From: RUG754 sp964345365
GTDB lineage: Bacteria > Bacillota > Clostridia > Peptostreptococcales > Anaerovoracaceae
Direction of reading: 5' to 3'
Assembly (NCBI GenBank): GCA_964345365.1
Contig: CAYFQR010000014.1
Span: forward strand, 1 to 38,018
Length of the DNA stretch: 38,018 nt
Under the pieces are notes generated by a model. It made no database searches and was not told the origin of the DNA. It saw nothing but the letters and a program-made list of their open reading frames with translations. The position numbers and the translations under genes are program-made. Shown one piece after another: positions 8,207 to 15,843 of this stretch (positions are counted from its first letter, which is position 1; each line of letters begins with the position of its first letter).

Positions 8207-9799
8207 TCTTTTTTTCCATGACCAAGCTTCCGCATTCTTGTAGACATTATTAAATACCGGCATGTTTTCCGCAGTGAACGTTTCAATGCCTATCAGACTG
8301 TCTTTTCTGTAGCAAAGGACGGAATATGACGCATCATCGATAATTGCGTCTTTGAGTTTCTTATAGTAAATCTTATATTCGTTTGACATGTGCATGCGAT
8401 CAAGCTCCGTCGCCGCTTCGGAAAGCTTATAGTTCTTGTATCTCCATTCAGCTTTACCGTTAAAGAAACTCCGGAGGTCATATTCCTCCTGCATTGTATA
8501 TCCGGTAATAAGAATGTCGAATCCGCCTTTTTTTATCAGTTTAATATACTCAGCCCTTTTTTTCTTTATAATCTTTGATTTGACGCCCGCCTGTCTCAAA
8601 CCTGACTTGACCCTTACGGCCGCCGACACTCTCATCGGATTTTCTTCATTGACCAGAATCCTCAGTTCTATGCCGTCAAAATATCCGTCGTTGTCCTTGT
8701 CCGCACACCCTGTTTCACTAAAAACAGCCTTTGCTTTTTCAATATCATACCTGTAGTAATCAAGCTTGTCCTCAACACCGAGATAGTTCGGATAATATAT
8801 GCTGTCCGTAAGTATACCGTCACTCATATATGATTTTTCCAATATGGTTTTTTTGTCTATACAGTAATTTACCGCATGTCTGAACAACTTTTTTTTAAGG
8901 TGCGGATTTTTGTTGTTAAGAAAAACAAAATCCACCCTGTTCGAAGTAAAATCATATATTTCAAATCCTTTGTCGACAGCTTCGGATTTTCTGTCATCCC
9001 CCGATTCTATACAGCAGGTAATATCCCCTATCTGCATCAAATTATATATATCCGCTTTTTTAGGCACAATATTAAAAACCAAGCTGTTTTTCGCCAAAGC
9101 TCCATGGTGTTTTTTGTTAGGGACAAGTCTTAAACGCTTACCGGAATCATAAGACTTATACAGATATCTGCCCGTACCGACAGGTAAAGATGCTTTTACG
9201 TTTTGAGATGCCGACATTATCGGAAACACGAGGTCGTCCAAAGAGCAGTTATAGTTATTATTAAAATATATCCTGAATCGATACTCGCCCATTCTTCTGA
9301 ATGAGATGATTTTTTTACCGATTGCATAATACGGGCTGCCTTTAGGTGATGTTTTAATCAGATTTACCGTATGCTCGACATCTGAAGCGGTAAGCTTGCT
9401 CTCATCAGAGAATTTTATGCCTTTTTTCAAATTGCATTCAATGAAGGCTTTCTCGGTATTTACCGAATAGCCCTTCACAAGCAAAGGTTCCGGCATCAGA
9501 TTTTCATCATACTCAAAGAGAGAATCAAATACAAGTTTGCCGATAAAATATGTATCACCGGATTTTGAAAGAACGGGGTTGAGTGTATCAATTTTGTTTA
9601 CGGCGAAAGAAATTGTATTTTGAACTTCATATTCAATTTCTTTTTCGTTCTTTACATCTACCTCTTTGTGAATATCTCTATAAAGGTCAACGCCGCCGAA
9701 CAGTATCACATAAACGATAACGGCAATCATAGCCCAAATCCATATTTTGGATAAAAGCTGACCTGCTATTTCAAATACGAGTTTAATATACTTAAGCAT
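8201..9799 (-). CDS. Membrane-anchored extracellular solute-binding protein, family 5 (oligopeptide type)
   Basis: A 532-residue member of the SBP_bac_5 family (OppA/DppA-like), which bind peptides, nickel or other solutes for ABC importers. An N-terminal membrane helix (about residues 17-35, IWIWAMIAVIVYVILFGGV) has no lipobox cysteine, so it seems tethered by an uncleaved anchor rather than lipidated. Family features include PEPLLVKGYSV, LKKGIKFSDESKLTASDVEH near 128, VGTGRYLYKSYDSG near 206 and the late FDILITGYTMQEEYD. No ABC permease or ATPase lies nearby, which is unusual. Its ATG overlaps the end of coaE by 8 bases, so it is probably translationally coupled to that gene. Ligand unknown. 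The family call is firm, the function inferred. Confidence 0.85.
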   Translation of the reverse strand: MLKYIKLVFEIAGQLLSKIWIWAMIAVIVYVILFGGVDLYRDIHKEVDVKNEKEIEYEVQNTISFAVNKIDTLNPVLSKSGDTYFIGKLVFDSLFEYDENLMPEPLLVKGYSVNTEKAFIECNLKKGIKFSDESKLTASDVEHTVNLIKTSPKGSPYYAIGKKIISFRRMGEYRFRIYFNNNYNCSLDDLVFPIMSASQNVKASLPVGTGRYLYKSYDSGKRLRLVPNKKHHGALAKNSLVFNIVPKKADIYNLMQIGDITCCIESGDDRKSEAVDKGFEIYDFTSNRVDFVFLNNKNPHLKKKLFRHAVNYCIDKKTILEKSYMSDGILTDSIYYPNYLGVEDKLDYYRYDIEKAKAVFSETGCADKDNDGYFDGIELRILVNEENPMRVSAAVRVKSGLRQAGVKSKIIKKKRAEYIKLIKKGGFDILITGYTMQEEYDLRSFFNGKAEWRYKNYKLSEAATELDRMHMSNEYKIYYKKLKDAIIDDASYSVLCYRKDSLIGIETFTAENMPVFNNVYKNAEAWSWKKRL

Positions 9800-10397
9800 T
9801 AGCCTGTTCCAATCTATAAAGCAATCTGTCGACCTGCTCGATTAACCAATCTTTCTTAAGCGAATTATTGATAATAAAATCGGCGAGCTTTTCTTTTTCG
9901 CTCTCAGGCATTTGAGATTCAATCCTTTTCCTTACTTCTTCGCGACTCATAGCGTCTCTTAACACCACCCGGCTGATTCGCGTTTCCGTACCTGCGGTAA
10001 CGAGCCAGGTTTCATCGAATAGAGACTGTAAGTTAAACTCAAATATCAAAGGCGCATCCACAAAGAGTATGCCGTCGAATCCGGCTTCTTTGAGGTGCCT
10101 CATCTGCTCCTTTATTTCTTCAATTACACAGTCTGTAGTAATTTTCTCGAGTTTTCTGAGTTTGTCGTTATCAACAAAAACGATGTCGGCGAGTTTTTTT
10201 CTGTTTAGACATCCCGACTCATCGAATACGCTCGCGCCGAATTCGAGTAGAATCGGTTCAAGTGCCGGGCCGTTCGGGCCCGTCAATGCTCTTGAGATTT
10301 CATCTGCATCCAGAACCGTATATCCTTTTTTTTTCAAATAATCCGATACCGTACTTTTTCCCGAACCTATGCCGCCCGTAATCCCAATAGTTTTCAT
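9792..10397 (-). CDS. coaE: Dephospho-CoA kinase
   Basis: Final enzyme of coenzyme A synthesis, phosphorylating the ribose 3'-OH of dephospho-CoA with ATP. The Walker A loop GITGGIGSGKST is at residues 5-16, the conserved DADEISR near 35, and the lid-region segment FVDAPLIFEF near 111. At 201 residues it has normal length. The ATG is preceded by AGGGGG, whose bases directly abut the polA stop codon 11 bases upstream. polA followed by coaE is a common Firmicute order. The 3' end overlaps the solute-binding protein gene by 8 bases. Confidence 0.96.
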   Translation of the reverse strand: MKTIGITGGIGSGKSTVSDYLKKKGYTVLDADEISRALTGPNGPALEPILLEFGASVFDESGCLNRKKLADIVFVDNDKLRKLEKITTDCVIEEIKEQMRHLKEAGFDGILFVDAPLIFEFNLQSLFDETWLVTAGTETRISRVVLRDAMSREEVRKRIESQMPESEKEKLADFIINNSLKKDWLIEQVDRLLYRLEQANA

Positions 10398-10408
10398 TTC
10401 ACGTCCCC

Positions 10409-13066
10409 CTATTTCAATTCATACCACTTCTCTGCAGTGCTGAGTTCAACCGAAAGATTTATGCTGAGATTCATGGCGCTTTCCATGCTCTCTTTTAATA
10501 TACGTTTGATTTTGTCAAGCTCGTTCGTTTCGGCTTCAATTATCAGTTCGTCATGTACCTGAAGAATCAGTTTTGAGCCGGGATGCTCCGCTTTGAGCTT
10601 TTCATATACCTTGCTCATTGCAAGCTTGATTATATCTGCGGCGGAGCCCTGAATCGGGCTATTCATCGCAAGCCTTTCGCCGAGTTGTCTAACCATGAAG
10701 TTTGAAGCTGTAATCTCGGGAATCCTTCTCTTCCTGCCGAGTATGGTTGTCGAATATCCGGTCTCACGAGCATTTTCAATCTGCTCATCCATAAACTTTT
10801 TCACTTTCGGGTGTTTCACAAAGTATTCCTTTATGTAAGCCTCCGCTTCTTTTCGGCTTGTTTTGATTTCTTCGGACAAGCCGAAGCTCGACATTCCGTA
10901 TATAACGCCGAAATTTACCGCCTTCGCTTTAGAACGGTCGGCATTGCTGACCTCATCAGGGTCTATGCCGAGTATTCTCGACGCTGTCAGCCTGTGAATA
11001 TCCTCGCCCTTGTTAAAAGCTTCTACAAGAGCTTCATCACCGGAAAGATGAGCCAAAACTCTCAGTTCTATCTGTGAATAGTCCGCACCCACAAAAGTCT
11101 TGCCTTCACCCGCAAAAAAAGCCTTTCTGATATTCCTGCCGAGCTCTTGTCTTATAGGAATATTCTGAAGATTGGGTTCGGTGCTGCTTATCCTCCCCGT
11201 AGCTGTAACCGTCTGCTGAAAATGAGAATGAATCTTGCCGTCATAGGCAATGAGATTTTTCATTCCCGACACATAAGTCGACTCCAGTTTGGTCATATTC
11301 CGATATTCTAATATGAGGTTAACAATAGGATGATCATCTCTGAGCTTTTCAAGCACTTCAATGCTCGTGGAATACCCCGTCTTGTTCTTTTTGCCGTGAG
11401 GAAGTTTTAATTTCTCAAAAAGTATTTCGCCGAGCTGTTTAGGTGATTTAATATTAAACTCCTCACCGGAAAGTTTGAATATTTCTTTTTCCGATTCGGC
11501 TATTTCCGAATTGAGTTTTTCGCCGAATTCCTCAAGATATGTGACGTCCATGCTGATTCCTTCAAGCTCCATAGATGCCAAAACCTCAATCAGCGGGAGT
11601 TCACAATCATAAAAGACTCTCTCAAGTTCCTCTTCCTTTATTATTTCGGTTTGAATATCTTTTAATGAATTGACCGCAGCAAACTCCAAAAGTCCGTAAT
11701 CCGAATTACTTGCGGAATTATTTGAAAACATATTCAGCTGTACATCGGAAATATAATCTTCGATTTTAGGAAGAATATATCCGAGTCTGTCAAGACACAA
11801 ATCTGTGAGGTTGTAACTGTTTCTTGTGACATTGATACAATACTCGGCTATTGCGGTGTCAAAAACGATTTTGAAATTCTTGAGCCCGGCATGTAACAGA
11901 TAATAGACGTCATCTTTTATGTCATGTCCGTAAAGCATAGGGTTGATTCGGTTAAGAAAAGACATCACATTCTTCGCATCCAATGCCGCTATATCAAAGT
12001 AATAAGCGTCATCGGAAATAAGCAGAATGCCTTCCGCACTCGGTTCTTTCGTATGTGAAAAATCCCCGAATACTTTAATGAAACATTCTCCGACCAAACT
12101 GATGTCCGTTGAGTTCAGTTTCGCTATAGTATTTATCACATGCTTTTGACCGCGAAACTCACGTTCGGATACCTTTGCTTGCATCACGGCACGTGTATTT
12201 CCTTCGCTGCTCAGCCTCTTAATAAAACTCTTAAACTCCAGCTTTTTATAAATTTCCAAAAGTTTACTGTAATTTGGTTCAGTAAACTCCATTTCTTCAA
12301 TCTCGACATCAATCGGAACGTCTCTTACGATAGTTGCAAGGGTTCTTGACATCTTGGCAGACTCGACACCTTCTTCAACTTTCTTTTTCATCGCAGGTTT
12401 TTTTATCTCTTCTTTTCGTTTAAGAAGCTCGTCAAGATTGCCGAATTCTTTAAGGAGTTCAATCCCTCCCTTTTCTCCTATCCCGGCAATTCCGGGTATA
12501 TTATCGGAGGAGTCTCCCATTATCGCCTTTAAGTCAATAAACTGCTCCGGTGTAAGCGAATATCTCTCAATCACCTTTTCTCTGTCATACAGGTCAAAAT
12601 CGGTAACGCCTCTCTTTGTAAAAATAACCTTCGTCATATCCGAACAGAGCTGAAGCGCATCCTTATCTCCGGTAAAAAGCAAAACCTCTATTCCTTTTTT
12701 TTCGGCTTGTAATGATAGAGTCCCGAGGATATCGTCCGCCTCAAAGCCTTCTTCTTCTATGACAGATATGTTCATGGCTTTCAGGATTTCTTTAAGGAGC
12801 GGAAGCTGCATGGCGAGTTCCGGAGGCATGGGTTTTCTGCCTGCTTTATATCCGTCATACATCTCATGTCTGAACGTCGGTCCTTTCAAGTCAAACGCTA
12901 CAGCCGCATATTCGGGGCTGTAGTCGTCTTTTATCTTATTGAGCATGTTTATAAAGCCATATATACCCTGTGTGTAAATACCTTCCTTGGTTATCATGGG
13001 GCGCTGTACGGCATAATAGGCACGGTTTATTAAACTGTTTCCGTCGATTATTACAATTCTCTTCAT
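10409..13066 (-). CDS. polA: DNA polymerase I
   Basis: Family A polymerase (885 residues) for repair and Okazaki fragment processing. The N-terminal 5' nuclease domain (about 1-290) shows IDGNSLINRAYYA, FEADDILGTLS and GDSSDNIPGIAGIGEKG. A central 3'-5' exonuclease-like domain (about 305-470) lacks the usual metal-binding FDTET motif at its start and is probably inactive, as in many Bacillota. The polymerase domain carries motif A (GADYSQIELRVLAH) near 650, motif B (RSKAKAVNFGVIYGMSSFG) near 700 and motif C (LQVHDELIIEA) near 850. It starts 2 bases after the stop of the OPT transporter gene and has a weak ribosome binding site, suggesting coupled expression. It is followed by coaE. Confidence 0.97.
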   Translation of the reverse strand: MKRIVIIDGNSLINRAYYAVQRPMITKEGIYTQGIYGFINMLNKIKDDYSPEYAAVAFDLKGPTFRHEMYDGYKAGRKPMPPELAMQLPLLKEILKAMNISVIEEEGFEADDILGTLSLQAEKKGIEVLLFTGDKDALQLCSDMTKVIFTKRGVTDFDLYDREKVIERYSLTPEQFIDLKAIMGDSSDNIPGIAGIGEKGGIELLKEFGNLDELLKRKEEIKKPAMKKKVEEGVESAKMSRTLATIVRDVPIDVEIEEMEFTEPNYSKLLEIYKKLEFKSFIKRLSSEGNTRAVMQAKVSEREFRGQKHVINTIAKLNSTDISLVGECFIKVFGDFSHTKEPSAEGILLISDDAYYFDIAALDAKNVMSFLNRINPMLYGHDIKDDVYYLLHAGLKNFKIVFDTAIAEYCINVTRNSYNLTDLCLDRLGYILPKIEDYISDVQLNMFSNNSASNSDYGLLEFAAVNSLKDIQTEIIKEEELERVFYDCELPLIEVLASMELEGISMDVTYLEEFGEKLNSEIAESEKEIFKLSGEEFNIKSPKQLGEILFEKLKLPHGKKNKTGYSTSIEVLEKLRDDHPIVNLILEYRNMTKLESTYVSGMKNLIAYDGKIHSHFQQTVTATGRISSTEPNLQNIPIRQELGRNIRKAFFAGEGKTFVGADYSQIELRVLAHLSGDEALVEAFNKGEDIHRLTASRILGIDPDEVSNADRSKAKAVNFGVIYGMSSFGLSEEIKTSRKEAEAYIKEYFVKHPKVKKFMDEQIENARETGYSTTILGRKRRIPEITASNFMVRQLGERLAMNSPIQGSAADIIKLAMSKVYEKLKAEHPGSKLILQVHDELIIEAETNELDKIKRILKESMESAMNLSINLSVELSTAEKWYELK

Positions 13067-13068
13067 TT

Positions 13069-14676
13069 TTATTTTGAAATTATCTGTATTGCTGTAACAA
13101 TAGCTATAATTACACCTACTATCGATTCCCCTCCTAAAAGTCCGGAAGCTATTATCGTGCCGGTGCTTTTCTTTTCAAATGCAGGAAATGCCTTGTCAAC
13201 TATAAGTCTGATGAAGCCTCCCAGGAACGCAGTTGCGGAAAGATAGAACGGAAGATACACGCCGAGTCCGAGTGTGATTACAGGGAAATTAACGCAGTAT
13301 AATACTACTGCGAGCACCATTCCGATTATAAACGAAGGCATGTGGCTGATGCCGCCTACCATGGCTTTAACCGCAGAAGCCTGTGCTGCGGGAAACATCT
13401 CCGACCCGAAAGCCGATCCGCCGTAAGCCCTTATAATAACAAACAGAACTACTACTGCAACCAGGCCTCCCACCAGGCCGCCGATTACTTCCGCGATCCA
13501 TTGTGCCTTAGGGTCCGATTTGAGTATATGACCGGCCTTAAAGTCATTCATAACGTCGCCGACCAATCCGCAAGCGATTGCAACTACTGCGGCTACATAA
13601 AACGCTTCCGTCTCGCCTATCGATGAAACCGCCTTGGCGGCAAGAAGAACTATGATGCCGAATATCTCCATGGGATTTATTCCCGACTGTCCCACGCACT
13701 GTGCGGACATCGATGTTGCGAGCCAAGTACCGAGTATGGTAATTATAGATGCCGCAATGCCCATTTCTGCCCATATAGTAAATACAAATGCAAGAACAAT
13801 CATCACAAACGGTGCCCATCTCATATCCATGAAGCCGTCTCCTAATTGTGTCTTCGAGAACATGGAGCCGAATATGTCTTTTGCTTTAGGTATGATTCCT
13901 TTGACAAGTATCCCGAAACCTGTGCCGACCATAAGGCCGATTCCGAGCGACGATTTGATGTTTGCCGCAACCTCAGAGCTCCAGAGTCCGAGTTCAACTC
14001 CTCCTAAAAGTATCCCGAAATCTCCGATTACAGCACCCAGAAACCAAACTCCTATAACTACGGGCCCTATTATATACCCGATTGAAACAAGCATAGGCGA
14101 ATACCAAATGCCGCAGTATGAACCGTAAGCCATCATTTTTGGCGAGAGGAGAAATTGCGAAAAGAGAGCTTTTGCATCTCTTAAATATGTAAAAATGCCC
14201 GCTGCTCCCAGCGAGACAAAGAGTAAACCGGCTTGTCGTTTGTCTTTGTCTCCGACTTCAAGCGTTATTGCGGCTGCCTCTCCCATCGCATAAGGAAGCT
14301 CCTTGGTTTCAATAAAATATTTCCTGAAAAGCGCCGTAAATATGAGTCCGAGAATTACACCGCCAAGCGTAATAATCAGCAACGTCGTAACCGAAACCTC
14401 CGCATCGGGATTCAGCATCCAGATTCCCGGTATTGTAAACGCCAAGCCTCCCGCAACCATCGCTCCGGCGGACATCGCGGTCTGGGTCACGTTGATTTCA
14501 TGCAAATTGGTATTGCCGAGTGCCTTAAGCGACACCATTGAGAGAAGTACGACAAAGATTATAGGCCACGGTAATGCGCTGATTTTGAGCGCAACAAACA
14601 TAGAACTGCAGGTCAGTATCGCCGAACCTATTGCTCCGATTATCATACCTCTAATAGTTAATTGTTTTTCTTTCAT
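13069..14676 (-). CDS. OPT-family oligopeptide/metal-chelate transporter
   Basis: Integral membrane protein (535 residues from the chosen start) with about 14 hydrophobic segments, matching the OPT family whose members import small peptides or metal complexes. Family features include the early SAILTCSSMFVALKISALPWP, NVTQTAMSAGAMVAGG near 78 and the repeated glycine-rich spans VIGGLVGGLVAVVVLF and GGFIRLIVDKAFP. I choose ATG 14676 over 14718 because AAAGGAACAGG lies just upstream and the extra 14 residues (MQRLFIQTKERNRK) look non-conserved. It leads a tight run of genes (OPT, polA, coaE, solute-binding protein). No promoter is obvious between it and the upstream RNA gene. Substrate unknown. 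Confidence 0.87.
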   Translation of the reverse strand: MKEKQLTIRGMIIGAIGSAILTCSSMFVALKISALPWPIIFVVLLSMVSLKALGNTNLHEINVTQTAMSAGAMVAGGLAFTIPGIWMLNPDAEVSVTTLLIITLGGVILGLIFTALFRKYFIETKELPYAMGEAAAITLEVGDKDKRQAGLLFVSLGAAGIFTYLRDAKALFSQFLLSPKMMAYGSYCGIWYSPMLVSIGYIIGPVVIGVWFLGAVIGDFGILLGGVELGLWSSEVAANIKSSLGIGLMVGTGFGILVKGIIPKAKDIFGSMFSKTQLGDGFMDMRWAPFVMIVLAFVFTIWAEMGIAASIITILGTWLATSMSAQCVGQSGINPMEIFGIIVLLAAKAVSSIGETEAFYVAAVVAIACGLVGDVMNDFKAGHILKSDPKAQWIAEVIGGLVGGLVAVVVLFVIIRAYGGSAFGSEMFPAAQASAVKAMVGGISHMPSFIIGMVLAVVLYCVNFPVITLGLGVYLPFYLSATAFLGGFIRLIVDKAFPAFEKKSTGTIIASGLLGGESIVGVIIAIVTAIQIISK

Positions 14677-14756
14677 TTTCCTGTTCCTTTCTTTCGTTTG
14701 GATAAATAACCGCTGCAAGTTATTCTCGCCCGCAGCAACAGGAATATATTGTTTCT

Positions 14757-14985
14757 AAAAAAAATCCCGGAATACCGTCAGTAGTCTAAAAGACGCCCTA
14801 TCAATGATAGGTGGGTATCCTGCGAACATGTTTCTGTCTTCCACTCTTGAGGAGGCATGACATAGTACACATTCGACGCAGATTCCCTAAGCGCAAACGT
14901 AGGTTCTTTTATGCACTGCCGACGAATAATCCAGGATATATGTTCACTCATCAGTCATATCTATGCAATTCCAACATAATATGTT
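14757..14985 (-). ncRNA. Structured small RNA, possibly 6S RNA
   Basis: A gene-free stretch transcribed from a near-consensus promoter and ending in a run of eight T (14764-14757). The predicted transcript is about 220-230 bases. Helices I can draw: a closing stem UUGGAAU (14974-14968) with AUUCCGG (14773-14767), placed directly before the T-run; an inner stem UAUCCUG (14938-14932) with CAGGAUA (14822-14816); inside it a hairpin AUUCG/CGAAU plus GCAG/CUGC (14927-14871); and on the 3' side a hairpin CCUAUC/GAUAGG (14811-14797). Length, closing stem and 3'-side hairpin fit 6S RNA, which regulates RNA polymerase. Another clostridial structured RNA such as raiA cannot be excluded. No ORF, tRNA, SRP or tmRNA hallmark is present. 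A covariance-model search would decide. Confidence 0.6.
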
Positions 14986-14991
14986 GAGTTT

Positions 14992-15020
14992 ATTATACCA
15001 TACAATAAATAACTATTCAA
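14992..15020 (-). promoter_or_regulatory. Near-consensus promoter of the structured RNA
   Basis: Minus strand TTGAAT (15020-15015), a 17-base spacer and a perfect TATAAT (14997-14992). The -35 overlaps the yebC stop codon. The predicted start is near 14985. Confidence 0.85.
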
Positions 15021-15738
15021 TAAGTTCTACCGCACAATTATGATGGACTTTCTGTACGTCTTCGTTTTCTTCAAGTATATTTATCATTTTGGACAACTTT
15101 TTCAAGTCGTCATCTTTGGGGGTCTGCTCCATGGAAGGAACTCTTTCGATATCGGCTTCTACGAATTCGTAACCGGCATCTTGGAGAGCCTCGAACACGT
15201 CGGCGAAAGCATCAGGCTCGGTATATATTATGTAAGAATCTCCTTCATTGGTAATATCGTCGGCTCCCGCTTCAAGTGCAACTTCCATTACCTCATCCTC
15301 ATCGTGTTCGCCGTCCTCGTTATCGAGAACGAGTACACCTTTCCTGCTGAACATGTAAGATACACAACCCGGTGTCCCTAAATTCCCGCCGTACTTATCA
15401 AAGGTTGCGCGAACCGATGATGTGGTTCTGTTGTTATTATCTGTAAGTGCTTCGACTATTACGGCTACTCCGCCGAGACCGTACCCTTCAAATATCAGTT
15501 CTTCATAATTGACAGAACCGCCTTCTCCCGTACCCTTTTTTATTGCTCTCTGAATATTGTCATTTGGCATTGAGATGGCCTTAGCTCTTTCAATCGCCAA
15601 ACGGAGCGCGGAATTATAGTCAGGATCTCCGCCGTCTTTAGCAGCTACTGTAATAGCCTTGGCGTATTTAGTAAACATCGTTGCTCTTTTGGCATCCTGA
15701 GCGGCTTTTCTGCCTGCGATTGTGCCGTGTCTTCCCAT
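15013..15738 (-). CDS. yebC: YebC/PmpR (TACO1-like) family protein
   Basis: A 241-residue member of the YebC family, long annotated as a transcriptional regulator and more recently linked to translation of difficult, proline-rich stretches. The N-terminus MGRHGTIAGRKAAQDAKRAT is diagnostic, followed by GGDPDYNSALRLAIERAKA near 36, NIQRAIKKGTGEG near 59 and EGYGLGGVAVIVEALTDNNN near 84. Length is normal and there is no membrane segment. The ATG has an excellent AGGAGGTG upstream. It has its own promoter after the terminator of the upstream activase gene. Its last codons contain the -35 element of the downstream small RNA. Family call secure, precise role uncertain. Confidence 0.95.
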   Translation of the reverse strand: MGRHGTIAGRKAAQDAKRATMFTKYAKAITVAAKDGGDPDYNSALRLAIERAKAISMPNDNIQRAIKKGTGEGGSVNYEELIFEGYGLGGVAVIVEALTDNNNRTTSSVRATFDKYGGNLGTPGCVSYMFSRKGVLVLDNEDGEHDEDEVMEVALEAGADDITNEGDSYIIYTEPDAFADVFEALQDAGYEFVEADIERVPSMEQTPKDDDLKKLSKMINILEENEDVQKVHHNCAVELIE

Positions 15739-15771
15739 GAGACACCTCCTATATCATTATAATTCTACTTC

Positions 15772-15800
15772 AGTATACTCCTAAACGGCTCATTTTACAA
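15772..15800 (-). promoter_or_regulatory. Promoter of yebC
   Basis: Minus strand TTGTAA (15800-15795), a 17-base spacer and TATACT (15777-15772). A second TATAAT occurs about 20 bases further downstream with a poor -35. It lies just beyond the terminator of the activase gene. Confidence 0.7.
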
Positions 15801-15813
15801 GGGCTTACAATAA

Positions 15814-15843
15814 AAAAGTAGCTGCTTCAGAGCAGCTGCTTTT
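15814..15843 (-). terminator. Intrinsic terminator overlapping the activase stop codon
   Basis: Minus strand AAAAGCAGCTGCT (15843-15831), loop CTGA (15830-15827), AGCAGCTACTTTT (15826-15814): a 13-bp stem with one mismatch, running into T6. The 5' arm encodes the last residues KQLL of the protein and the TGA stop codon lies in the loop. Confidence 0.9.

Noticed and set aside
14945..14965. CTGATGA motif on the minus strand suggesting a hammerhead ribozyme
   Set aside because: There is no stem II followed by GAAA and no matching cleavage-site strand; it is a chance occurrence within the structured RNA.
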